From Achromobacter sp. RTa (GTDB lineage Bacteria; Pseudomonadota; Gammaproteobacteria; Burkholderiales; Burkholderiaceae_B): a DNA stretch of 64,000 nucleotides. The stretch's first letter is position 1, and every line of letters begins with the position of its first letter. This document shows positions 58,258 to 64,000 of this stretch, piece after piece. The position numbers were made by a program, and so were the translations under genes. The DNA is taken from contig NZ_JPYO01000046.1 of NCBI RefSeq assembly GCF_000757485.1, positions 32,558 to 96,557 of the forward strand, read 5' to 3'. Below the pieces are notes generated by a model. The model saw only the letters and a list, made by a program, of their open reading frames with translations, made no database searches and was not told where the DNA came from.

Positions 58258-59244
58258 TCAGTTGATCTTGATGTTGCGTTCCTTGACCAGCGTCTTCCAT
58301 TGCGCGGTTTCGCGGGCCAGGTAATCGCGCAGTTCCTCGGGCGATCCGCCGATGGACTCGGCGCCGATCGAATCGAGCGTGGCGCGCACCTTCGGGTCCG
58401 CCAAGGCCTGGCGCATGGCGCCGTTCAGCTTGGCCACGACCTCCGGCGGGGTGCCCGCCGGGGCGAAGGCGGCAAACCACGGCATCAGTTCATAGCCGGG
58501 CAGGCCGCTTTCGGCGATGGTGGGCACATTGGGCAGGGCGGCCGACCGCTTGCTGGTGGTCACGCCCAGGGCGCGCAGCTTGCCCGCCTCGATGTGCGGC
58601 TTGGCCGAGGTGATGCTGTCGAACATATAGTCGACCTGCCCGCCGAGCAGGTCGGCGATGGCCGGGCCGCTGCCCTTGTAGGGCACGTGCAGCATTTCCA
58701 CGTTGGCCATGGAAAGAAACAGTTCACCCGCCAGGTGGATGGACGTGCCCACCCCCGCCGAGGCATAGGTGTAGTGGTTGGGCTGCGCCTTGGCCTTGGC
58801 GATCACGTCCTGCACGCTGGTGGCGCCGGTGCGGGCAGGATTGGTGACCAGCACGTTGGGCACCACGGCCAGCAGCGAGATGGGCGCGAAGTCCTTGATG
58901 GGGTCGTAGTTCAGGTCCGTGTACAGCGCCGGATTGACGGCCATGCCGTTGGCGACGATCAGGATGGTGTAGCCGTCGGGCTTGGCGCGGGCCACGCTGG
59001 CCGCGCCGATGTTGCCGCCCGCGCCTGCGCGGTTCTCGACAATGAAGGACGTGTTGAGTTGCTTGCCCATCGATTCGCCCAGGGTGCGGGCGATGCTGTC
59101 CATGGCGCCGCCGGGCGGGAAGGGCACGATCCATTTGACGGGGCGTTCGGGATAGCCGTCCGCCCGCGCGGCCGGGGCGCTGCCCAGGATGGCGAGGCCG
59201 GCGCAGGCCATTACCAGAGTGTTGAATGCATGACGCAAGCGCAT
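58258..59244 (-). CDS. Bug-family substrate-binding protein
   Basis: A 328-residue periplasmic receptor with signal peptide (ending GSAPAARA). Motifs: VKWIVPFPPGGAMDSIARTL, FIVENRAGAGGNIGA, ARAKPDGYTILI, EMLHVPYKGSGPAIADLLGG and LPNVPTIAESGLPG. It lies 66 bp after the muconate cycloisomerase gene on the same strand, so it may bind muconate, a muconolactone or a related dicarboxylate. No permease gene is adjacent. Confidence 0.92.
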   Translation of the reverse strand: MRLRHAFNTLVMACAGLAILGSAPAARADGYPERPVKWIVPFPPGGAMDSIARTLGESMGKQLNTSFIVENRAGAGGNIGAASVARAKPDGYTILIVANGMAVNPALYTDLNYDPIKDFAPISLLAVVPNVLVTNPARTGATSVQDVIAKAKAQPNHYTYASAGVGTSIHLAGELFLSMANVEMLHVPYKGSGPAIADLLGGQVDYMFDSITSAKPHIEAGKLRALGVTTSKRSAALPNVPTIAESGLPGYELMPWFAAFAPAGTPPEVVAKLNGAMRQALADPKVRATLDSIGAESIGGSPEELRDYLARETAQWKTLVKERNIKIN

Positions 59245-59310
59245 GATGGTCTCCGTAGTGCTTGAATTATTGTGGCGCGTCGCCCAGGGCGCGCGCGATG
59301 CCGCCGGGCC

Positions 59311-60435
59311 TCAACGGTCCCGGCGGTAGAAGGACAGCTTGTCCTCGTCCAGCGCCAGTCCGAGGCCGGGGCCGTCGGGCAGTTCCATTTCAAAATCCGA
59401 GAATCGCGGCGGGTTGGCGACGATGTCGTCCTTCAACAGCAGCGGGCCGAACAGCTCGGTTCCCCAGGACAGGCGCGGCAGGCAGGCGAAGCCATGGGCG
59501 GAAGCGATGGAGCCCACCGAGCCTTCCAGCATGGTGCCGCCGTAGAGCGACATGCCGGCCGCGTCGCCCACGGCGGCGGTGCGCAGCATCTCGTGGATGC
59601 CGCCCGACTTGGAGATCTTCAGCGCAAGCACGTCGGCGGCGCCCAGCCGCGCGATGTCCAGCGCGTCCTCGGGGCCATTCAGCGCTTCGTCCGCCATGAT
59701 GGGCACCACGAAACGGGCCGCAAGGCGGGCCATACCGGCCAGGTTGGCGCGCGGGATGGGCTGTTCGATCAGGTCCACGCCCGCCGCTTCCAGCCGGGCG
59801 ATGGCGCCGGCGGCGTCGGCCTCGTTCCAGGCCTGGTTCACGTCCACGGTGACGCGGGCGCGGTCGCCCAGCGCCTGCTTGATGCGCGAGACGTGGGCCA
59901 CGTCGTCCGAGACCGCGCGCCGGCCCACCTTCAACTTGAAGGTGTTATGGCGGCGGCTTTGCAGCAGCGATTCGGCTTCCTCGATGTCGCGGGCGGTGTC
60001 GCCGCTGGCCAGGGTCCAGAGCACCGGCAGGCGCGTGCGCACCGCGCCGCCCAGCAGCGTCGACACGGATACGCCCAGGCGCTTGCCCTGGGCGTCCAGC
60101 AGCGCGCTTTCCAGCGCGGATTTGGCGTAGCGGTTGCCGCGGGCCACCGACTCCAGCCGGCGCATGGCGGCGTGGATGTTGGCGGCGTCCAGGCCGATGA
60201 GGGCCGGCGCCAGGTAGGTATCGATGGCCAGCTTGATGCCTTCCGGGCTTTCCTCGCCATAGGAGAGGCCGCCGATGGTGGTGGCTTCGCCGATGCCCTC
60301 GATGCCGTCGCTGCAGCGCAGGCGCACGATCACCAGCGTCTGGCGCTGCATGACGGCCATGGCGAGCTGGTGGGCGCGGATCGTCGGCAGGTCCACCAGA
60401 ATGGCTTCGACGGAGAGAATGCTTGCCTGATTCAT
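59311..60435 (-). CDS. catB: Muconate cycloisomerase
   Basis: A 374-residue enolase-superfamily enzyme converting cis,cis-muconate to muconolactone in the catechol branch of the beta-ketoadipate pathway. Catalytic and metal residues fall at the same numbers as in Pseudomonas putida: Lys169 (KLKVGRR), Asp198 (VDVNQAW), Glu224 (LIEQPI), Asp249 (MADEAL) and Lys273 (LKISKSGG). The genes catA and catC are not adjacent, which is unusual, and a variant substrate (substituted or chloromuconate) is possible. It diverges from a CatR/BenM-like LysR. Confidence 0.88.
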   Translation of the reverse strand: MNQASILSVEAILVDLPTIRAHQLAMAVMQRQTLVIVRLRCSDGIEGIGEATTIGGLSYGEESPEGIKLAIDTYLAPALIGLDAANIHAAMRRLESVARGNRYAKSALESALLDAQGKRLGVSVSTLLGGAVRTRLPVLWTLASGDTARDIEEAESLLQSRRHNTFKLKVGRRAVSDDVAHVSRIKQALGDRARVTVDVNQAWNEADAAGAIARLEAAGVDLIEQPIPRANLAGMARLAARFVVPIMADEALNGPEDALDIARLGAADVLALKISKSGGIHEMLRTAAVGDAAGMSLYGGTMLEGSVGSIASAHGFACLPRLSWGTELFGPLLLKDDIVANPPRFSDFEMELPDGPGLGLALDEDKLSFYRRDR

Positions 60436-60532
60436 ACTTTTATAGCTGAGGTTCTACGATGGCCGCAGTATGGCTTGCATTTTCACGCCGAGTCCAAGAC
60501 TATATGGGTTCCAATTAATACCTTTATAGTCT
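60434..60532. promoter_or_regulatory. LysR-type control region between catB and its regulator
   Basis: ATACTTTTATAG (60434-60445) beside the catB start and ATACCTTTATAG (60518-60529) beside the LysR start are near-identical direct repeats, related to the ATAC-N7-GTAT sites of BenM/CatM. An 8-bp inverted repeat, AGACTATA (60497-60504) and TATAGTCT (60525-60532), lies on the regulator side. Together they look like recognition and activation sites of a LysR protein. Confidence 0.5.
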
Positions 60533-60541
60533 AAATAAGCC

Positions 60542-61432
60542 ATGCAGCTCAGGCATCTGCGCTATTTCCAGGCGGTCGCGGAGGAAGGCAGCTTCACGCG
60601 CGCCGCCGCCAGGCTGCACATGGCCCAGCCGCCGCTGAGCCGCCAGATCCGGCAATTCGAGGAGGAGCTGGGCGTGCAGCTGTTCGAACGGACGACCCGG
60701 GCCCTGCGCCTCACGGACGCAGGCCGGTTCCTGCTTGAGCAATCGCGCCTGCTGACGGTGCGCCTGGAAGAAGTGCTGGAAGGCACGCGCAGGCTGGGGC
60801 AGACGCAGCGGCGATGGTTCGGCATAGGCTTCGTGCCGTCCACGCTGTACGGTTTCGTGCCCGAACTGATCCGACGGCTGCGCAGCGCCGATCCCCTGGT
60901 CGAGGTCGGCCTGGCTGAGATGACCACCTTGCCGCAGCTCGAGGCGCTGAAGGCGGGCCGCATCGACCTGGGCATCGGCCGCATCCTGCTGGACGATCCG
61001 GCGATCGAGCGGCGCGTGCTGATGACCGAGCCGCTCATGGCCGCGGTGCCCCTGAACCATCCGCTGGCGGGCCTGACGCGAGTGTCGGTCGAACGGCTGG
61101 CGCAAGAGCCCTTCGTGCTGTATCCGGCGCGGCCCCGTCCGAACTTCGCGGACCACGTGCTGGGTCTGTTCCGCGCGGCGGGGCATGCCCTGCAGGTGGT
61201 GCAGGAAGCCAATGAACTGCAGACCGCCATCGGCCTGGTTGCGGCGGGGCTGGGGGTGAGCGTGGTGCCGGCCTCGGTGCAGCGCCTGCAACGGCAGGAC
61301 GTGGCGCACGTGCGCATCGACGCGGATGCCTTTGTTTCGCCCGTGATCGTCAGCTACCGCAAGGATGACGCGTCGCCGTTCCTCGCACGCGCGCTGTCGC
61401 TGGCGGCGGAGCTGGCGCGCGCGCCGGGGTAG
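60542..61432 (+). CDS. LysR family regulator, CatR/BenM-like
   Basis: A 296-residue regulator (MQLRHLRYFQAVAEEGSFTR). The helix-turn-helix AARLHMAQPPLSRQIRQFEE, then ELGVQLFERTTRALRLTDAG, and the effector domain opening FGIGFVPSTLYGFVPELIRR are close to the BenM/CatM/CatR group, which respond to cis,cis-muconate or benzoate. It diverges from catB with paired operator-like repeats between, so activation of catB and the Bug gene by muconate is likely. Confidence 0.9.
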   Translation: MQLRHLRYFQAVAEEGSFTRAAARLHMAQPPLSRQIRQFEEELGVQLFERTTRALRLTDAGRFLLEQSRLLTVRLEEVLEGTRRLGQTQRRWFGIGFVPSTLYGFVPELIRRLRSADPLVEVGLAEMTTLPQLEALKAGRIDLGIGRILLDDPAIERRVLMTEPLMAAVPLNHPLAGLTRVSVERLAQEPFVLYPARPRPNFADHVLGLFRAAGHALQVVQEANELQTAIGLVAAGLGVSVVPASVQRLQRQDVAHVRIDADAFVSPVIVSYRKDDASPFLARALSLAAELARAPG

Positions 61433-61560
61433 CCGCAGGGGGATTGTTGTTGCCGGCGCAACATGGTGCGTCCGCGCGCGGGCCTACTGCCGCGCGTCGC
61501 ACGCCGATACGATCGGTGCTCATCCCTGACTTCACCGCGGCACTTCGAAGGAGCTCCGCC

Positions 61561-62223
61561 ATGCCGTCTCATGAGCTGATCGCGCAATACGGCGCGCTGG
61601 CCGTGTTCCTGAATGTGCTGGGCGCCTCGCTGGGGTTGCCGCTGCCGGTCATGCCGACGCTGGTCGCCGTCGGGGCGGGCAGCGCGGTCGCCGCGCATGA
61701 CCTGTTGTCGGTATTGCCCCAGTTCGCGCTGACGCTGGGCGCCGCCGTCGGCGGCGGCCTGCTCGGGGACCTGGTCTGGTTCCAGGGAGGCAGGCGTTAC
61801 GGCGGGCGCACGCTGCATGCCGTCTGCACGCTGACTCCATCGCGCGACAGCTGCATCAGCAGGACGGAGGGGTTCTTCGAGCGCTGGGGCGTGCGGCTGC
61901 TGTTCGTTGCGCGCTTCGTGCCCGGGCTGGCGCTCGTTGCGGTGCCGCTTTGCGGCGCGATGGCTGTCAGGCTGCGGACCTTCGTCTGGCACGATTGCGC
62001 GGGCGTCGCCTTGTGGGCGTCGGCGGGGCTGGCCTTGGGCGCGGCGTTTGCGCCGCAGATCAAGGCCATGTTCCTGCTGGCTTCCCGGCTGGGCTGGCCG
62101 GCGCTGGGCATCGGCTGCACGGCCCTGGCCGCATATGCGCTGTACCGCTATTGCCGGCGAGCGGTGCTGGCCAAGGCGCGCGAGCAGGCCGGCGGGGAGG
62201 GGCGCTTGCCGTTTTCAGGGTGA
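61561..62223 (+). CDS. VTT/DedA-like inner-membrane protein
   Basis: A 220-residue membrane protein from ATG 61561, preceded by AAGGAG. Four to five helices are visible (GALAVFLNVLGASLGLPLPV; FALTLGAAVGGGLLGDLVWF; FVPGLALVAVPLCGAM; DCAGVALWASAGLALGAAFA). GDLVWFQGGRRYGGR, then FFERWGVRLLFVARFVPGLA match the DedA/VTT pattern, with the conserved Glu-Arg region. Relatives act as lipid scramblases or undecaprenyl-phosphate/proton-linked transporters. Its neighbours do not reveal the role. Confidence 0.82.
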   Translation: MPSHELIAQYGALAVFLNVLGASLGLPLPVMPTLVAVGAGSAVAAHDLLSVLPQFALTLGAAVGGGLLGDLVWFQGGRRYGGRTLHAVCTLTPSRDSCISRTEGFFERWGVRLLFVARFVPGLALVAVPLCGAMAVRLRTFVWHDCAGVALWASAGLALGAAFAPQIKAMFLLASRLGWPALGIGCTALAAYALYRYCRRAVLAKAREQAGGEGRLPFSG

Positions 62224-62280
62224 GGCCGCAAAATAGCGCGCGTCCCCCGACCATTTCACGCCCTGTCACGGGCGTCGCCC

Positions 62281-63159
62281 ATGACCGACTCCACCAGTCT
62301 GTTCAACCGCCATCGCGCGCGCCTGCACGCGATCGCCTATCGCATGCTGGGCGCCGTCGCCGAGGCCGAGGACGTGGTGCAGGACACCTGGCTGCGCTGG
62401 CACGAGGCCGATCCTTCCACGCTGGACAATCCCGAGGCCTGGCTGGTGACGGTGGCTACGCGGCTTTCCATCGACCGGCTGCGCGCCGCCAAGGCGCAGC
62501 GCGAGAGCTACCTGGGCATTTGGCTGCCCGAGCCCGTGCTGATGCCCGCGCCTCCCACGCCGGAGGAAATCCACGAGTTCGCCGACGATGTGTCGGTGGC
62601 GTTTCTGTTCATGCTGGAACGGCTGTCGCCGGAAGCCCGGGCCGCTTTCCTGATGCGCGAGGTGTTCGACGAGGATTACGCGGACGTCGCGCGTACCCTA
62701 GGCAAGACCGAGGCTGCCTGTCGGCAGATGGTGCGGCGCGCAAAGCAGCAACTGCGGCAGAAGGCTCCCCGCCACGCCGTGTCTCGCGAAACCCATCATC
62801 GGCTGATGCAGGGTTTCGCCAATGCCATGCAGCACGGCGACTTCCACGGCCTGCATGCCTTGCTCAGCGACGACGCCGAGCTGATCGGCGACGGCGGCGG
62901 CAAGGTGCCCAGCTTCGCCAGCCTGATGGGCGGCAGGCGGCTGGCGCAGCTGTTCTACGCCGGCAAGCGGCGCTACGGCAACGGTCTGCGGGTGAAACTG
63001 GCGCAGGTGAACGGCGAATGGACGTTGCTGCGCTTCATCGAGGGCGAACTGGAATCGGTGCAGTCCTACGAAACCGACGGGGAGCGCATCGTCCGTGTGC
63101 TGGTGCAGCGCAATCCCGACAAGCTCGCCCGCGTGGCCACGGCTTTCGCGCCGGGCTGA
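62281..63159 (+). CDS. ECF RNA polymerase sigma factor, ECF41 (SigJ) type with C-terminal SnoaL-like domain
   Basis: A 292-residue sigma factor. Region 2 is FNRHRARLHAIAYRMLGAVA with EDVVQDTWLRWHEAD; region 4 is RLSPEARAAFLMREVFDEDY followed by RTLGKTEAACRQMVRRAKQQ. After residue 170 comes the SnoaL-like extension that in ECF41 factors replaces a separate anti-sigma; its hallmark Asp-Gly-Gly-Gly motif is present (LIGDGGGKVPS). No anti-sigma gene is adjacent. ECF41 targets usually lie next door, so the cupin gene 122 bp downstream is a candidate. Confidence 0.9.
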   Translation: MTDSTSLFNRHRARLHAIAYRMLGAVAEAEDVVQDTWLRWHEADPSTLDNPEAWLVTVATRLSIDRLRAAKAQRESYLGIWLPEPVLMPAPPTPEEIHEFADDVSVAFLFMLERLSPEARAAFLMREVFDEDYADVARTLGKTEAACRQMVRRAKQQLRQKAPRHAVSRETHHRLMQGFANAMQHGDFHGLHALLSDDAELIGDGGGKVPSFASLMGGRRLAQLFYAGKRRYGNGLRVKLAQVNGEWTLLRFIEGELESVQSYETDGERIVRVLVQRNPDKLARVATAFAPG

Positions 63160-63281
63160 ACCCGGCCTGTGCCGCGCATTGGTGCCGCGCGGACAACATC
63201 ATGATCCCGCCCAGGGATCTACCGGGGCGCCGCCCGGTTTCCTACCATGGACCCGTACCCACTCACCATCGAGGAAAGGCC

Positions 63282-63716
63282 ATGTTGAAGAGAATCTGCA
63301 AGGGATTGCCCGTAGCCGCCGGACTGCTCGCTGCCTCCGTGGCGCTTGCTGCGCCGCCGCATCAGGGATCGCATGCCGGCAAGGCCGCCGATCCCATCGT
63401 CACGGAATTGATGACCAAGGACTTGCCCGACATCGCGGGCAAGGACGTGCTCATGATTACGGTGGACTATCCGCCGGGCGCGGCGGATCCTGTCCACCGC
63501 CATGACGCGGACAGTTTCATCTACGTCCTGGAAGGCAGTATCGTGATGCAACTTCGGGGCGGCAAGGAAGTGACGCTGACTCCCGGCCAGACGTTCTACG
63601 AAGGCCCGGACGACGTCCACACCGTCGGCCGCAACGCCAGCCAGACCAAACCTGCCAAGTTCCTGGTCCTGCTGATCAAGAAGCAGGGCGCGCCCGCAGT
63701 GCTGCCAGCACAGTAG
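63282..63716 (+). CDS. Exported single-domain cupin protein
   Basis: A 144-residue protein with signal peptide (LPVAAGLLAASVALA) and one cupin barrel. Motif 1 is seen as DPVHRHDADSFIYVLEGSIV (two His and a downstream Glu as metal ligands) and motif 2 as PGQTFYEGPDDVHTVGRNAS (His). GAGGAAAGGC precedes ATG 63282. Its last codons and stop lie in a repeat whose second copy is 208 bp downstream. Cupins of this type isomerise or oxidise small molecules or bind metal; function unknown. Possibly under the upstream ECF41 factor. Confidence 0.85.
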   Translation: MLKRICKGLPVAAGLLAASVALAAPPHQGSHAGKAADPIVTELMTKDLPDIAGKDVLMITVDYPPGAADPVHRHDADSFIYVLEGSIVMQLRGGKEVTLTPGQTFYEGPDDVHTVGRNASQTKPAKFLVLLIKKQGAPAVLPAQ

Positions 63717-63791
63717 GATGGGGCAGCGCGAGATCATCGACGCGCGAACGCTGCCGCCCAGCGCGCGCAACCCATGCTGAAGTGATGGACG
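63697..63791. repeat. Direct repeat, copy 1 (overlaps the end of the cupin gene)
   Basis: From about 63697 the sequence GCAGTGCTGCCAGCACAGTA continues GGATGGGGCAGCGCGAGATC and on to GATGGACG at 63791. It is about 90% identical to copy 2. The cupin stop codon (TAG in CAGTAGGATG) is inside it. The AGGATGGG...CAACCCATG pair gives the element inverted ends. Confidence 0.8.
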
Positions 63792-63904
63792 GTTTAGCTT
63801 GACGCCGGGCGCTGTCTGCACACGGCCGCATGGGTTGCGCGCGCTGGAGGGGTGGGGTTCCTGTCCCGGATTTCTCGCGCTTTACCCATCCTGCGCCGCT
63901 TCCG

Positions 63905-64000
63905 TAGTGCCACCAGCACAGTAGGATGGGTGCAGCGCGAGATCACCGACACGCGAACGCTGCCGCCCAGCGCGCGCAACCCATGCCGAAGCGATGGACG
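63905..64000. repeat. Direct repeat, copy 2, reaching the window end
   Basis: GTAGTGCCACCAGCACAGTA continuing GGATGGGTGCAGCGCGAGAT, through CAACCCATGCCGAAG to GATGGACG at 64000. It differs from copy 1 by one insertion and a few substitutions and may continue outside. Between the copies an inverted relative is seen (GCATGGGTTGCGCGCGCTGG, 63830s, and TTTACCCATCCTGCGC, 63880s). I see no gene in 63717-64000. Confidence 0.8.

Noticed and set aside
62241..62280. TGTCAC...CGTC as an ECF41 promoter before the sigma gene
   Set aside because: The two elements are only a few bases apart instead of about 16, so it cannot be that promoter.

Overview
The window is GC-rich chromosomal DNA (about two thirds G+C, strong third-position GC bias) from a facultatively anaerobic betaproteobacterium, most likely of the Alcaligenaceae (Achromobacter/Bordetella type). 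I base this on four Bug-type solute receptors, a Pseudomonas-like narK1-narK2-narGHJI-PPIase-moaA order, MdtABC of betaproteobacterial type, and many LysR/GntR regulators paired with small catabolic clusters. I see no phage, insertion sequence, rRNA or tRNA. The genus is an inference; no sequence search was run.

Layout. 1-1.5 kb: 5' part of the class III ribonucleotide reductase gene nrdD (minus strand, cut by the window edge), with an Anr/FNR box and a correctly spaced NrdR box pair. 1.5-3.6 kb: PepSY membrane protein and DUF3325 partner behind a Fur-like site. 3.8-7.5 kb: ferritin-like protein, HPII-type catalase and a SYLF lipid-binding protein. 7.5-11 kb: Bug receptor and M20 peptidase divergent from a LysR gene. 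11-20.8 kb: one long minus-strand run, bL36B - FAD oxidoreductase - ACR3/BASS transporter - mdtABC, headed by a Zur-like operator; a protein of unknown function diverges from it.

21.5-41 kb is an anaerobic-respiration island: nnrS (NsrR operator), two NarK transporters, narGHJI, a PPIase, moaA, a beta-carbonic anhydrase, mobB, narXL, then ubiU-ubiV-ubiT for oxygen-independent ubiquinone synthesis. The nitrate transporters feed NarGHI, moaA/mobB supply its molybdenum cofactor, NarXL senses nitrate, NnrS deals with nitric oxide and UbiTUV maintains quinone without oxygen. Palindromic GTGTCTGACACC repeats flank the nar genes, and a TGACTAGTCA palindrome occurs upstream of both narK1 and narG.

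41-64 kb is accessory catabolism: MFS transporter + acetylpolyamine amidohydrolase-like protein + LysR; metY; an adhesin-E-like exported protein; GntR + arabinonate-type dehydratase + RraA-like protein + Bug; a second Bug + DapA-like lyase opposite another GntR; Rieske oxygenase/reductase with a solute-binding protein and LysR; Bug + muconate cycloisomerase opposite a LysR; a VTT/DedA-like membrane protein; an ECF41-type sigma factor; a cupin; and a terminal direct repeat. Starts were chosen from Shine-Dalgarno sequences, overlaps and family alignment from memory; alternatives are given.
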